A stretch of 64,000 nucleotides of DNA from Methanobacteriales archaeon HGW-Methanobacteriales-1 (GCA_002839705.1 PGYO01000005.1:186001-250000), one strand, 5' to 3'. Shown: positions 1 to 8,984, numbered from the stretch's first letter. Numbers and translations are program-made. Notes: a model not told the origin generated them from the sequence alone.

Positions 1-1
1 T

Positions 2-178
2 TTAGTCCCAACAACCTGGAACATACCAACTATGGGACCTGCAACTGAAGGATTCCACCACGAATTTGGACCCCATGTCATCCGAGCTTATGATCCATGT
101 CTGTCATGTGCTACTCACGTAATTGTAGTAGATGATGAGGACAGTAGTGTCATTAAAAATGAAATGGTCAGACTTTAA
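2..178 (+). CDS. frhA: Coenzyme F420-reducing hydrogenase alpha subunit, C-terminal end (partial)
   Basis: This is the last 58 codons of a gene that enters from the left edge. The frame reads through to TAA at 176-178 and carries the NiFe-hydrogenase large-subunit C-terminal motif DPCLSCATH, whose two cysteines bind the active-site nickel and iron. In this family the large subunit is clipped just after that motif by a maturation protease, and such a protease (frhD) follows 23 bases downstream. About 20 residues follow the histidine of the motif, which would be the removable C-terminal extension. The order frhA-frhD-frhG-frhB is the usual one in Methanobacteriales. FrhAGB transfers electrons from H2 to coenzyme F420 in the cytoplasm for hydrogenotrophic methanogenesis. 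The identity is firm; the N-terminal part lies outside the window. Confidence 0.95.
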   Translation, partial: LVPTTWNIPTMGPATEGFHHEFGPHVIRAYDPCLSCATHVIVVDDEDSSVIKNEMVRL

Positions 179-201
179 TGGAAATTTAAAAAGGGAATAA
201 A

Positions 202-678
202 ATGCCATACGATGCAGAGATATTAGTTGTCGGATGCGGAAATGTTCTTTTTAAGGACGACGGATTCGGCCCAGCAGTGATTGAGTCACTTGAAGAATAT
301 TTCAAAGAAAACGAAGACGAGCGACCAGATAATGTCATGTTTATTGATGCCGGAACGGGAGGCCCCCATTTCGTATTTTCACTTCCCCACGATTCCTGGA
401 AAAAAATGATCGTGGTGGATATTGTAGAATTTAAAGCAGAACCAGGCACGCTGAGGAAATTCGAAGTGGATGAAATCCCCAAAGGATCTTATGAAAACAT
501 GCATTCCTGGCCAGTGAACCAGCCATTACATGAACTCAATGAAAAAATTGATGTTATGGTTATTGGATGTAAACCAGAAGAAATCTCTGCCCCTGATGTG
601 GTCATGGGACTTAGTCCCTCTATTGAAAAAGCTATTCCCGAAGCCATTAAAATGATTTTAAAGGAGATAGGGGTTTAG
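202..678 (+). CDS. frhD: F420-reducing hydrogenase maturation protease FrhD
   Basis: The protein has 158 residues, typical of the HycI/HyaD family of NiFe-hydrogenase maturation endopeptidases. The N-terminus shows the family pattern [18 protein letters not shown], in which the Asp of the DDGFG stretch ligates nickel, followed by [11 protein letters not shown] around residues 74-84. Its role is to remove the C-terminal tail of FrhA after the NiFe centre is inserted. It lies between frhA (ends 178) and frhG (starts 683), separated by only 4 bases from the latter, so it is part of one transcript. The assignment rests on motifs plus operon position. Confidence 0.95.
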   Translation: MPYDAEILVVGCGNVLFKDDGFGPAVIESLEEYFKENEDERPDNVMFIDAGTGGPHFVFSLPHDSWKKMIVVDIVEFKAEPGTLRKFEVDEIPKGSYENMHSWPVNQPLHELNEKIDVMVIGCKPEEISAPDVVMGLSPSIEKAIPEAIKMILKEIGV

Positions 679-682
679 CAAT

Positions 683-1510
683 ATGAGCTTGATTTCCAAA
701 TTAAAGGGATTATTAGGAATAGGGGCTAAACCAGCTAATGAGGAGCCTAAACCAGCAAAATCAGGACAAGTTGGAGCTTCAGAACAGGAGGTTGAAAAAG
801 TGGCCGAAGAAAATGCAAAACCAAGAATTGGTTACATTCACTTGAGTGGATGTACCGGAGACATTATGTCGTTAAGTGAAAACTACGACATTCTCGCCGA
901 ATTACTCACCAACATGGTGGATATTGTTTATGGACAAACCCTAGCAGATGTATGGGAAATGCCGGAAATGGATCTGGCACTCGTAGAAGGGTCTGTCTGT
1001 TTGCAGGATGAACATAGCCTGCATGAATTAATGGAAGTAAGGGAAAAAGCAGCAATGGTATGTGCTTATGGATCATGTTCCGCTACCGGATGTTTCACCA
1101 GATACTCTCGGGGTGGACAACAAGCAAGACCAGATCACGAATCATTCGTACCTATTGCTGATTTGATTAAAGTGGACTGTGCAATACCAGGATGTCCACC
1201 TTCCCCAGAAATTATCGCTAAAACAGTAGTAGCCTTAATTAATGGAGACATGGACTATTTACAGCCTATGATAGATTTAGCAGGAATGACCGAAGGATGT
1301 GGATGCGATCTGCAAAAATACGTGGTCAACCAGGCTTTATGTATCGGATGCGGTACCTGTGCCATGGCCTGCCAAACCAGAGCCGTTAGTATGACTAATG
1401 GGCGACCAGAAGTTAATGGTGACCGATGTGTAAAATGCGGAATCTGTTATGTACAGTGCCCACGAAGTTGGTTCCCAGAAGAACAAATCAAAAAGGACTT
1501 AGGACTATAG
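683..1510 (+). CDS. frhG: Coenzyme F420-reducing hydrogenase gamma subunit
   Basis: The protein has 275 residues. This is the small electron-transfer subunit of the F420-reducing hydrogenase. Cysteines for the proximal cluster are visible in SGCTGDI (near residue 57), [16 protein letters not shown] and [10 protein letters not shown]. The C-terminal third carries two classical 4Fe-4S ferredoxin motifs, [11 protein letters not shown] and [11 protein letters not shown]. An N-terminal stretch of about 45 residues rich in Pro, Glu and Lys precedes the conserved domain. The cluster chain passes electrons from the NiFe site in FrhA to the flavin in FrhB. A ribosome binding site overlaps the end of frhD (aaggagatagg near 660), and frhB follows 12 bases downstream. 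Confidence 0.97.
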   Translation: MSLISKLKGLLGIGAKPANEEPKPAKSGQVGASEQEVEKVAEENAKPRIGYIHLSGCTGDIMSLSENYDILAELLTNMVDIVYGQTLADVWEMPEMDLALVEGSVCLQDEHSLHELMEVREKAAMVCAYGSCSATGCFTRYSRGGQQARPDHESFVPIADLIKVDCAIPGCPPSPEIIAKTVVALINGDMDYLQPMIDLAGMTEGCGCDLQKYVVNQALCIGCGTCAMACQTRAVSMTNGRPEVNGDRCVKCGICYVQCPRSWFPEEQIKKDLGL

Positions 1511-1522
1511 GAGGCTGGAAAA

Positions 1523-2368
1523 ATGGTTTTAGGTACTTACAAAGAAATAGTCTCTGCAAGAGCAACCGATAAACAAATCCAAAAAGTCTCTCAAGACGGT
1601 GGAATTGTCACCGGTTTATTAGCCTTTGCACTAGAAGAAAAAATCATTGAAGGAGCCGTAGTTGCTGGACCTACTGATGAATTCTGGAAACCAGAACCAA
1701 TGGTAGCCATGTCTGCTGATGAGATCATCGCAGCTGCCGGTACCAAGTACACTTTCTCCCCTAACGTAATGATGTTAAAGAAAGCTGTACGGCAATACGG
1801 TATTGAAAAATTAGGAACTGTTGCTATTCCATGTCAAACCATGGGTATCAGAAAAATGCAGTCCTACCCATTCGGTGTACGATTCTTAGCTGATAAGATC
1901 AAGTTATTGATTGGTATTTACTGTATGGAAAACTTCCCATATGCTTCTCTAGAAACTTTCATCTCAGAGAAAATGGGAATCAGTATGGAATTAGTAGAAA
2001 AAATGGACATTGGTAAAGGTAAATTCTGGGTATACACTCAGGACGAAGTCTTAAGCATACCACTTAAAGAAACCCACGGATATGAACAAAGCGGATGTAA
2101 TGTCTGTCTGGACTACGTGGCTGAATTAGGTGATGTGTCCACTGGATCTGTTGGTTCACCTGATGGATGGTCCACAGTTATTACCAGAACCGATGGTGGG
2201 GACTCTATCTTCAAACAAGCAGTTGAAGCAGGAGCATTCGAGACCAAAGACATTGCTAATGTTAAACCTGGACTCGACCTTCTACAAAAATTATCTGCTC
2301 AGAAGAAAGAGAAAAACCAGAAAACCATCGACAAGAGAAAAGAAATGGGACTACCAGTACCATTCTAA
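1523..2368 (+). CDS. frhB: Coenzyme F420-reducing hydrogenase beta subunit
   Basis: The protein has 281 residues, as expected for FrhB. It is the FAD- and F420-binding subunit of the hydrogenase and also holds a 4Fe-4S cluster. The conserved region [20 protein letters not shown] (residues about 175-194) and the following [14 protein letters not shown] stretch match the FrhB/FdhB family. An earlier IPCQT motif near residue 93 is also a family hallmark. Start is ATG at 1523 after the ribosome binding site aggaggctgg. The gene closes the frh operon and is followed by a T-rich stretch that probably ends transcription. Confidence 0.97.
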   Translation: MVLGTYKEIVSARATDKQIQKVSQDGGIVTGLLAFALEEKIIEGAVVAGPTDEFWKPEPMVAMSADEIIAAAGTKYTFSPNVMMLKKAVRQYGIEKLGTVAIPCQTMGIRKMQSYPFGVRFLADKIKLLIGIYCMENFPYASLETFISEKMGISMELVEKMDIGKGKFWVYTQDEVLSIPLKETHGYEQSGCNVCLDYVAELGDVSTGSVGSPDGWSTVITRTDGGDSIFKQAVEAGAFETKDIANVKPGLDLLQKLSAQKKEKNQKTIDKRKEMGLPVPF

Positions 2369-2393
2369 TTCTCTTTTTATTTATTTTTATTTT
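2369..2393 (+). terminator. T-rich terminator downstream of frhB
   Basis: Immediately after the frhB stop the + strand has runs of T separated by single A bases, with no strong hairpin. Archaeal transcription ends intrinsically at such oligo-T tracts. The next gene starts 44 bases after this stretch with its own ribosome binding site, so partial read-through is possible. Confidence 0.55.
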
Positions 2394-2436
2394 GGATTAA
2401 TTAATTATTCACTTATTTGAAATAGGTGGGTTTTTT

Positions 2437-2811
2437 ATGGATGTTTTAATTGCTTTTTTAGCCATAGTAATGGTTTATATTTATGGGATTGTTTACTACT
2501 TTTATAAAAGGTCAAAGAAAAGGCAAAAAAAGAAATCTGATCTGATGCTTAGGGCCATCACCTATTTCAGACGGAAAAATTTTGATCAAGCGAAGTATTA
2601 TTTTGAGATTACTTATAATGAGTCACTTGAATCTGAAGATATGTATGTGGCTGCTGAAAGCCTATATTATTTGGCTTTTATTTACGATACCCAAGGAAAT
2701 AATCCAATGGCAAGTGAAATTCTTCAAGAAGCACTAGATTATTATCAACACCTAAATGAATCTGAAGGAATAAAAAAAGCTCAGGATTTAATGGCCAAAA
2801 TTTCACAATAG
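2437..2811 (+). CDS. Small membrane-anchored TPR-like protein
   Basis: The protein has 124 residues. Residues about 4-22 form one strong membrane helix, followed by a very basic stretch (KRSKKRQKKKS) that should stay cytoplasmic. Residues about 37-120 look like two to three tetratricopeptide-type helical hairpins, with AITYFRRKNFDQAKYYFE and AAESLYYLAFIYDTQGNNPMA as the clearest repeats. TPRs mediate protein-protein contacts, but no partner is evident. A strong ribosome binding site (aggtggg) precedes the ATG. It follows frhB on the same strand, and might be read through from it. Function is unknown. Confidence 0.75.
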   Translation: MDVLIAFLAIVMVYIYGIVYYFYKRSKKRQKKKSDLMLRAITYFRRKNFDQAKYYFEITYNESLESEDMYVAAESLYYLAFIYDTQGNNPMASEILQEALDYYQHLNESEGIKKAQDLMAKISQ

Positions 2812-2896
2812 GTCTTCCTATTTTATTTGTATGATAAAATGGAGTAAGTAATAATAACTCCTACTCCTCAACTATCTATTCTATTTTTTAGTATTT

Positions 2897-3823
2897 TTAT
2901 TCAGTAATAATTTTACAACCATCCGATTCAACAATAACTGTATGTTCCGCTTGAGAAACCCAGGCCCCACTCTTTTCTCTAAGAACATGATAAGGATATA
3001 TTGCTCGTGATTTGATTAATACTCTCATGGATGAAGTAAGCCTTTTTTCATCAAATGAATCTAAAAGCCATCGCTCAGCAAAGGGTAGTATCTTATATTC
3101 TGATTTTATATTTCCCAGGACTTTTTTGGCATGAAGCATTCGCATTGGTCTGTCCCTTAAGAAACGGAAAATGTATGTCTGGTGCATATCAGTTACATAG
3201 CCTACTCCATCAGTGGCAAAAGGTTCCACTGCTAAAACATCTCCTTCTTCCAGTTTATGGCCATTTTTTTCCCCAATGTTGGGAATGGAAAGCCCGGAGT
3301 GGAGAATCCACTGTTCCATACTGTGCCCAGTTAGATTAGCCACAGGTTTAAAGCCATAATCATGAATGGTATTTTCTACCACTTTGCCGATTTTTTCAAG
3401 TTCTACACCTGCTCTTATGGTGCTTATAGCATTGTTTAAGGCTTCTCTCGAGGCATCAATCATTTTAAGATTTTTTTGAGCTAGATCCTCACTGTACTGG
3501 CCTTTGTCAAGATCTTGATATCCGTCGACCAGGATGGATGATGCACTATCTGCGATATAACCATTTACATGAGCTCCAAGATCCAGTTTAACTAGATCAC
3601 CAGAGTTAATAAGAGTTTCATCTCCAGGAGGGGATGTGTAATGTGCAGTTAATTCATTAATAGATACGTTGCATGGAAAAGCAGGAAATCCTCCTTTTTC
3701 AATAATCTGACTTTCTACAAAATTTACAAGGTCTATTATTGGTAGCCCGTCTTTAATTATTTTTAATGCATCTTCTCTAACTTGAGAAACAATTTTTCCT
3801 GCTTTTTCATAGGATTCTATCAT
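2897..3823 (-). CDS. map: Methionine aminopeptidase, type II (archaeal)
   Basis: The protein has 308 residues. It removes the initiator methionine from nascent proteins. The pita-bread fold metal ligands are visible in order: Asp in [18 protein letters not shown] (two Asp), His in [14 protein letters not shown], Glu in [11 protein letters not shown], and the final Glu in [12 protein letters not shown] near the C-terminus. The insert between the last two ligands is the helical subdomain that defines type II enzymes of archaea and eukaryotes. The gene is single, convergent with the TPR-like gene, and separated from the next gene by about 290 AT-rich bases. Confidence 0.96.
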   Translation of the reverse strand: MIESYEKAGKIVSQVREDALKIIKDGLPIIDLVNFVESQIIEKGGFPAFPCNVSINELTAHYTSPPGDETLINSGDLVKLDLGAHVNGYIADSASSILVDGYQDLDKGQYSEDLAQKNLKMIDASREALNNAISTIRAGVELEKIGKVVENTIHDYGFKPVANLTGHSMEQWILHSGLSIPNIGEKNGHKLEEGDVLAVEPFATDGVGYVTDMHQTYIFRFLRDRPMRMLHAKKVLGNIKSEYKILPFAERWLLDSFDEKRLTSSMRVLIKSRAIYPYHVLREKSGAWVSQAEHTVIVESDGCKIITE

Positions 3824-4070
3824 AAGATCACGATTTCATTATTTAAAATTATTGAATTTATTGGAATATATCCGATTAGAATTTCGATATTTGCTTTTTT
3901 ATATTTTTTAGTTATGCTTTAATAGATTTATACTATTTCATTTTCCAAATGATTTATTTTTAAGCATTAATTCACAGGAATAATTACTTCCAAAGTGCTT
4001 TAAATAAGCTAATTTTTAAAAAAACAAACTATATCATTCATGACTTAGATATAAGTATTAAATAAGAATT

Positions 4071-4079
4071 TTTATATAT
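4071..4079 (+). promoter_or_regulatory. TATA box for the 4112 gene pair
   Basis: The sequence tttatatat lies 41 bases before the ATG at 4112. A transcript starting about 25 bases downstream would have a leader of roughly 12-15 bases that still includes the ggaggg ribosome binding site at 4101-4106. Confidence 0.6.
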
Positions 4080-4111
4080 GATACCATACAAAAAATAAAT
4101 GGAGGGAAATT

Positions 4112-4540
4112 ATGGCTTCAAGTACGATTGCGATACCACAAAATATTTTTCTGTTAATAATTGCTGTAATTGCATTAATAGCTATAGTAGTAGTGGTTAT
4201 TCAATGGAGAAGAGTTAGAGAAACTCAGAATAATGCTATTCTCATGGATAAACAAATAGAACTCAAAAAAATATCTTTGGTGGAAAAAGATATGGAGTCT
4301 AAAAGATTAATGGAAACTGCTATTCCATTACCTAAAGACCAGCAAGATAACCTAATTAATATTCGCCAAGGTACTTCGGAATTAATGGCTGAAATTGGTT
4401 ATCTCCACACTGAGATAAGTGAGAGATTGGCTAGATTAGAAGCCCAAACCGAGTTCAAAAAACTACAGAAAATGCTCAATGAGATTGAGAATAAGGAATC
4501 AGAACTAGATAAAAATATGAAAAAGGTTAAAGGGGACTAA
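4112..4540 (+). CDS. Membrane-anchored coiled-coil protein, unknown function
   Basis: The protein has 142 residues. A hydrophobic segment at about residues 12-30 should be a single membrane helix, followed by a basic QWRRVRE stretch. The rest is highly charged and helical: residues 45-70 and 90-142 contain heptad-like patterns rich in Glu, Lys and Leu, ending in Lys-rich sequence. A proline near residue 75 breaks the helix. The next gene starts 2 bases after its stop and has the same architecture, so the two are almost certainly co-transcribed and probably form a complex. I do not recognise the family. Confidence 0.8.
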   Translation: MASSTIAIPQNIFLLIIAVIALIAIVVVVIQWRRVRETQNNAILMDKQIELKKISLVEKDMESKRLMETAIPLPKDQQDNLINIRQGTSELMAEIGYLHTEISERLARLEAQTEFKKLQKMLNEIENKESELDKNMKKVKGD

Positions 4541-4542
4541 AA

Positions 4543-5043
4543 ATGGATGCTATATCATTACTGGCAATTCTTGTGTTGGCCGGAGCGATTGTAGTACTAT
4601 TTTATTATTATTTACAAAATTCTAATAATGCCAGTGTTGGTAAATTTAAAAGTCAAGTATACGAGTTTGGAGATCGTGTTGGTGGTGGTCATGAGTCTAT
4701 GTCTGCAATGGGACAAAAAACAGCGGGTGTAGGGGAAAAAATGTCTGGCATGGGTGATAAAATAATGGGAAAAGTTAAAGAGGTTCCTATTAGCACTGAT
4801 GTTCTTTCCAACAGAATTGATGCTTTTTTAGATGAGAAAAGCGACGAATTAATAAAAGACTGGGACTTGGCAACCAAAACTGATGTTAACGATCTTGAAA
4901 AAAGAATGGATGTAGCTACTCGTAATATTGGTGAATTAGAACATAGATTCAATGAGTATAGAGGTTACACTAATAAAAAAATGGATTCACTGGATAAAAG
5001 GCTCAAAAATATTGAAGGAGCTGAAGAAGAGAATTCTTCTTAA
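4543..5043 (+). CDS. Membrane-anchored coiled-coil protein, partner of the 4112 gene
   Basis: The protein has 166 residues. It has one membrane helix at about residues 4-23, then a glycine- and methionine-rich linker with a repeated pattern (SAMGQKTAGVGEKMSGMGDK, residues 52-71), and then a long charged helical region with heptads between about 105 and 160. The GEKM/GDKI repeats of about 7 residues are unusual. The start overlaps the end of the upstream operon mate closely, with only two bases between stop and ATG. Both proteins have a short N-terminal anchor and a soluble coiled-coil tail. No enzyme motif is visible. Function is unknown. Confidence 0.8.
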   Translation: MDAISLLAILVLAGAIVVLFYYYLQNSNNASVGKFKSQVYEFGDRVGGGHESMSAMGQKTAGVGEKMSGMGDKIMGKVKEVPISTDVLSNRIDAFLDEKSDELIKDWDLATKTDVNDLEKRMDVATRNIGELEHRFNEYRGYTNKKMDSLDKRLKNIEGAEEENSS

Positions 5044-5208
5044 TTGGAATGATTCTTTTAAATTTTAATATTATGTGATTTTATTTATTCTTTTTTGCAC
5101 TGTGAAATAAATTTTGTATATTATCTTCCCTTTTTTAGACCAATTTATTAAGAAATTCTAATAAAATAAAGCATATATTATCTTAATTTTGAAAAATTGA
5201 TGGAAACC

Positions 5209-5216
5209 TTTATATA
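5209..5216 (+). promoter_or_regulatory. TATA box of initiator tRNA gene
   Basis: The sequence tttatata lies 32 bases ahead of the tRNA at 5241, with an A/C-rich BRE-like stretch (gaaacc) just before it. The spacing fits a transcript start a few bases upstream of the mature tRNA. Confidence 0.6.
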
Positions 5217-5239
5217 GGAATACCACTAATGTTTAGTTA

Positions 5240-5315
<76 letters not shown>

Positions 5316-5371
5316 TTCTTTTTATAATTGATTTAAAATAAATTATTTATATTTTAATTAGATTTTCGGAT

Positions 5372-5875
5372 TTATTTATTGTTTTTTAAATATAATTTAA
5401 TATTATAGTTTAAAAATAAAAATGCTAAGCCCTTTTTAATATATAATTCTGGAGTTTGACCAGCACCTACAATTTTATACTTCTCATGGGTGGTTTCTTC
5501 TAAGGAAGAGATAATAACATTTAAAATTAAGTGAAGTATTATTAAAGATTTTAAATTAGCCTCAATATCAAAATCTGTGTTACTTTCTAATTTAATAATT
5601 ATATTATTATCTTTGTGGTCAATTTTTAAGTGATTTCACTTTCAGGTCCGAATTGATTGATTATACTTTCCAGGTTCTTAAAAGGGTTTTCTTTATCTAA
5701 ATTAAGTTCTAATTTTAAATTTTCCCAAATTTCAGGGTTAAGATAATTTGCTATAGCACTATGGTTTGCAATGGACTCACTATCGCCTTCTGCCCAATCT
5801 TTCATGGCATCTGCTACTGCATTACTATTTGAGCATATTAAACAATTAATAAACTCTAAAAAAGGGTTTTCATTG
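5372..5875 (-). pseudogene. Frameshifted remnant of an unidentified protein
   Basis: On the minus strand a coherent protein-like frame runs from about 5875 with residues such as AMKDWAEGDSESIANH and ANYLNPEIWENLKLELNLDK, up to FGPES near 5645. There it meets a stop, while a second frame continues with HLKIDHKDNNIIIKLESN through KYKIVGAGQTPELYIKKGLA to a stop at 5372. A one-base shift near 5632-5645 would join them into about 165 residues. No start codon is available because a stop lies just upstream. The composition looks like real protein in both parts, so I read it as a decayed gene. I do not recognise the family. Confidence 0.5.
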
Positions 5876-5998
5876 AATTATGAAATTGAAACTAAAAAAG
5901 GTGATATTAACAATTCATGAAAAATGTGAACCTGTATTTAATAAGGAAGGGAAGTTGAAATACTTGATGGTATAATCACAGAAACTTCATTAGAATAA
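5822..5998 (+). pseudogene. Remnant of a PAS domain from a sensor protein
   Basis: Three + strand frame pieces join into the second half of a PAS/PAC domain: FEHIKQLINSKKGFSLNYEI and ETKKGD, then ILTIHEKCEPVFNKEGKLKY, then LDGIITETSLE and a stop. The pattern E-x-R/E-I-x-T-K-K-G-D followed by EKCEPVFNKEGKL is typical of PAC motifs in methanogen sensor kinases. Two single-base frameshifts (near 5903 and 5965) and lack of any upstream start mark it as dead. It overlaps the end of the minus-strand remnant at 5372-5875, and an orphan response regulator lies 110 bases away. Confidence 0.55.
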
Positions 5999-6108
5999 AA
6001 AACATTTATGAATTATGTTTTGAATTAACCAATTTAATTATCAAAAATTTGAATGATAATTAATTACTGAAAATAATAAAAAATTAATAAAATAATAGGA
6101 ATTAAAAC

Positions 6109-6852
6109 CTATTCACCATTTAAAATGGACACCATGGAGTTCATATGTTTTTTAAGGTCTTCAGTTTCTTTTAACAGCTTTTGATGTCTTTTCTTGTGCT
6201 GATTTATTTTTTCTTCTAAAGATCTTTGAACTTTTCCCATTTCTGCCAATTTTTTGTCTTTTTCAGATATGATGTTCATATACTTTTCTTCAGCTTTTAT
6301 AAGGCGTTCAATTTCTCTTTCTTGAGATACAGACTCGCCGTAAACCTTTGAAAAACTATCTTCCAGTTTTTTGAATTCTTTTTCAATTATTTCGTGGGAT
6401 TTATAATAATCTCCCAATCCTTCTTTGATATCTATGGTAGATTCTGAAATATTTTGAACATTTCCGGCTGTTTTTTCCATGGTGCCACCTTTTTTAAGAA
6501 GATTTTCAATGCTCAACTTTAAATCTTCATCTCTACATGTTTTGCTAACAAAATCACCATTTTTAAAACTTTTAATTTTATTTAAAAGTTCATCATCGTT
6601 GTGTGAGCTATAAAAAACAATAGGAATTTCAAACTGATCTTCGATGGCTTTTGCAGCACTAATGCCATCTAATTCCCCTTTAAGGGATATGTCCATAATT
6701 ACTAAATCAGTATTTTTATATTCAACTCTTTTTAAAGCTTCTTTTCCGGACAAAGCAATTTTAGGAACTTTATATCCCCAAGATTTAATTTTTTTCTGTA
6801 GTTCTATAGCGAAAATACCATCATCTTCCACTATCAAAACATTTTCTGTCAT
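6109..6852 (-). CDS. Response regulator with coiled-coil output region
   Basis: The protein has 247 residues. Residues 1-120 form a receiver domain: the acidic pair in IVEDDGIF (8-11), the phospho-accepting Asp in LVIMDISLKGELDG (about residue 54), a Ser in VFYSS, and the conserved Lys in GDFVSKT. After a linker, residues about 150-240 are a charged coiled coil (KAEEKYMNIISEKDKKLAEM and on) with no DNA-binding or enzymatic motif. It may therefore act by binding a partner protein. The start ATG follows a strong gggggat ribosome binding site. No intact histidine kinase is adjacent; a PAS remnant lies just downstream. Confidence 0.88.
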   Translation of the reverse strand: MTENVLIVEDDGIFAIELQKKIKSWGYKVPKIALSGKEALKRVEYKNTDLVIMDISLKGELDGISAAKAIEDQFEIPIVFYSSHNDDELLNKIKSFKNGDFVSKTCRDEDLKLSIENLLKKGGTMEKTAGNVQNISESTIDIKEGLGDYYKSHEIIEKEFKKLEDSFSKVYGESVSQEREIERLIKAEEKYMNIISEKDKKLAEMGKVQRSLEEKINQHKKRHQKLLKETEDLKKHMNSMVSILNGE

Positions 6853-7445
6853 AATATCCCCCTATTATCACATTTTACAATTAATATGCAATCTCTTTTA
6901 ATATTTTAAATTTAAATGATGATTTTAGTATAATGATGAATTAAATTACTAATCCTGATTAATAAGATAAATTAAATGAACACTATTAATTAATTTGTAA
7001 TTTTCTATTAATAAAATTATTATTAAAAATAAAAAATAATCACTGAATTTAATTATTTCATAAATCTTTTTTCAGGTTAATTACTAGTTTATTTAATTCC
7101 ATTACATTATTTTGATAAATTAGAGGAATTAATATAAATCATTATAATATTGGTTTGATTGGGGGCAAACCAGTATTTTAGTGTATGTTACCCAAGGAAA
7201 TTAAAAAATATCAAATCAAATCATCTCATGATTATAAAAATGATTTAAAACATATAAAAGAAGCTCCAATGCACTTTTTCACAAAAACACAATTAATCTA
7301 AAAATGAGATGAAATAATAATTAAAATTTATTTAAGTAAAAATATCAAATTTATGTTCTGATGAGATTATATTTCATAAACTAAGTTGAACTCAACAAAT
7401 AGATTTTTATATTATAAAAAAGGATTGATAGTATAATTTAATTAT
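6853..7445. other. AT-rich intergenic stretch without a supported gene
   Basis: I see no credible reading frame here. One perfect 7-base stem, tggtttg (7151-7157) and caaacca (7166-7172) enclosing an 8-base loop attgggggg-like sequence, stands out from the surrounding A/T sequence, but it has no adjoining gene within 270 bases. The right end carries the promoter of the RNase P RNA. Confidence 0.4.
7406..7415 (+). promoter_or_regulatory. Probable TATA element of the RNase P RNA gene
   Basis: The A/T-only sequence tttatattat lies about 35-40 bases ahead of the first stem of the RNase P RNA. It is the best TATA match in the stretch and leaves a short leader. Confidence 0.4.
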
Positions 7446-7768
7446 TTGATGGCAAGCCGAAGAGCAGCCACCGGTTTCCCTTTTTTAGGGTTTAAACTGA
7501 GGAAACTCCACTCATCATACAGAACCGCGGTACTGTGAGGTACTTGCTGAGAAGTTAGACTCTGGAGCAGAAACGACACGTCTTTTAATGAATGAACATG
7601 ATGCTTTCTCGAAAAAGTTGAACGACATTAAAAGGAGCGGTGAAACGGCCAATCCGTGGGATGCAAGGGCAAATGCTGCTGGTGACTAACTGTACGAGGC
7701 AGAGGTAGTCCGCCTAGATGAATGCTGCTGAAACAGAAAGTGGGTTACTCCCGGCATGCCATCACTCA
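7446..7768 (+). ncRNA. rnpB: RNase P RNA (archaeal type A)
   Basis: This RNA is the catalytic subunit that trims the 5' leader from pre-tRNAs. The ends pair as helix P1: tgatggca (7447-7454) with tgccatca (7757-7764). Conserved cores are visible in order: gaggaaactccac (about 7498-7511), the acagaaa-like element, the ggtgaaacggccaatccgtg block (about 7638-7657) followed by ggatgcaagggc, and the universal agatgaatgctgctg block near 7716 ahead of cagaaagtgggttac. The length of about 320 bases fits archaeal type A. It is much richer in G and C than its flanks, as expected for a structured RNA in an AT-rich genome. The exact termini are estimated. Confidence 0.93.
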
Positions 7769-7811
7769 AAAATTAAATTATAATATTATTTCAATTATGC
7801 TTATTTTTTAT

Positions 7812-8057
7812 TTATTCAATCAATTTAAAAGCACCTTTTTCACAGTAAAATAGACCCACCATTTTATATTTTAGCTGCACTGGGCAGCGCGGGCAATGAC
7901 AACCCCACTTTTCAAGTTTACAACTGGTCGCTCTAGTACTACAATACAAAATTTCTTTTTTATCTTCCATACATGCACTGTATGCAGGACATCCAGGACA
8001 TAGGCATTTATCTCTATTTTCAGGAGTATTCGGCGCAGTATATATTTTATCATCCAT
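7812..8057 (-). CDS. Small Cys-rich protein, DUF2769-like
   Basis: The protein has 81 residues from the chosen ATG. Two halves each carry CxCPxCP-type motifs: CLCPGCPAYSAC near the N-terminus and CHCPRCPVQ in the middle, with further cysteines at YCSTRATSC and FYCEKGA. This pattern resembles the DUF2769 family common in methanogens, which probably binds a metal or an Fe-S cluster. A GTG three codons upstream is possible, but the aaaggga ribosome binding site is far better spaced for the ATG at 8055-8057. It ends 44 bases past the RNase P RNA on the opposite strand. Function is unknown. Confidence 0.75.
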   Translation of the reverse strand: MDDKIYTAPNTPENRDKCLCPGCPAYSACMEDKKEILYCSTRATSCKLEKWGCHCPRCPVQLKYKMVGLFYCEKGAFKLIE

Positions 8058-8191
8058 AATTAACACATCCCTTTTTATAAAAAATATCTTTTAATAAATA
8101 TATGGCTTATTTTCATAAAATAATTTTCATTTAGAAACTATTGGAAATTATTAACTTATTAAAAATTAATTTAAAGCCGGCATTTATCAAC

Positions 8192-8282
8192 TTTTACTAA
8201 AAACAAGAACAAAATAAGGATTTTTAGCGCAATGTATTTTTATTAGTTTTTACTAAAATAAAATAAGAACAAAATGGGGATC
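8192..8282 (+). repeat. Imperfect direct repeat around a start codon
   Basis: The sequence ttttactaaaaacaagaac followed by aaaataagga (from 8192) recurs as ttttactaaaataaaataag then aacaaaatgggga (from 8247). The second copy contains the ATG of the FtsX-like gene, while in the first copy the same position reads ata. A short tandem duplication may have created or displaced the present start region. Confidence 0.5.
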
Positions 8283-8984
8283 TATAGACTTTCTTATAAA
8301 AATTTGCGCCGGAATAAATGGAGAAATTTTTCTACCATCATTCGTATTGCCTTTGGAGTTATCATACTACTTTTACTTTTAAGTTCTGGAATTGGGATGA
8401 AGACTTTTTTAAAGGAAGATCAACCAATTGATAATAATTTAATTTCCAATCAGACTACTAATAAGACATCAAATCTGAACTTAACTCGTGAAGAATTGCT
8501 CAATAATGTTACAAACTTTTTTAACACTACCTTTGGTTTGAATTTTAATAATTCTCAAGCTACAGGATTCATTAGCCAGGTTTTATCTAATCTAATTTAT
8601 CTGGTAGATATTTTGGCCAGTTTAGTATTTTTAGTCGGTATTTTTGGAATAACTTATGCTATGGATATGAATCTTCTGGAACGAAGAAGAGAAATAGCTT
8701 TACTAAAATTGATGGGCTTTACTACCTTTCAAGTTGCTGCGACTCACTTATTAGAAGCAGCTTTATTGGGTTTTTTAGGTGCTGTGGTGGGAACTATTTT
8801 GGGGTCACTGGTTATTTTTGCAGCCACTAATTTTGTTAAAATAATTTCTATTTCAGTTATTTTGCCCTGGTGGCTACCAATATTAGTTATTATGCTCACT
8901 GCCATTTTAAGTGCCTTAATTGCTTTATTTTCAGTATGGTTCCACACTAAAAACGATCCAAATGAGGTTTTAAGACATGGATAG
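8274..8984 (+). CDS. FtsX-like ABC transporter permease, short form
   Basis: The protein has 236 residues. Architecture matches FtsX/MacB permeases: an N-terminal YKNLRRNKWRN motif, a first membrane helix at about 24-44, an external domain of only about 60 residues rich in Asn and Thr, then three membrane helices from about 115 to 225. The conserved cytoplasmic motif LLERRREIALLKLMGFT (residues about 135-151) is intact. Typical family members carry a much larger external domain, so this is a reduced form. The gene overlaps the next one by 8 bases (ATGGATAG), which implies translational coupling to its ATPase. No convincing ribosome binding site precedes the ATG. Confidence 0.82.
   Translation: MGIYRLSYKNLRRNKWRNFSTIIRIAFGVIILLLLLSSGIGMKTFLKEDQPIDNNLISNQTTNKTSNLNLTREELLNNVTNFFNTTFGLNFNNSQATGFISQVLSNLIYLVDILASLVFLVGIFGITYAMDMNLLERRREIALLKLMGFTTFQVAATHLLEAALLGFLGAVVGTILGSLVIFAATNFVKIISISVILPWWLPILVIMLTAILSALIALFSVWFHTKNDPNEVLRHG

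Noticed and set aside
2130-2420. A 96-residue frame overlapping the end of frhB
   Set aside because: It lies in another frame of a well-supported hydrogenase gene and has no binding site of its own.
6930-6960. A box C/D RNA with atgatga and ctga downstream of the response regulator
   Set aside because: The guide is pure A/T and no C' or second D box follows; chance is the simpler explanation.
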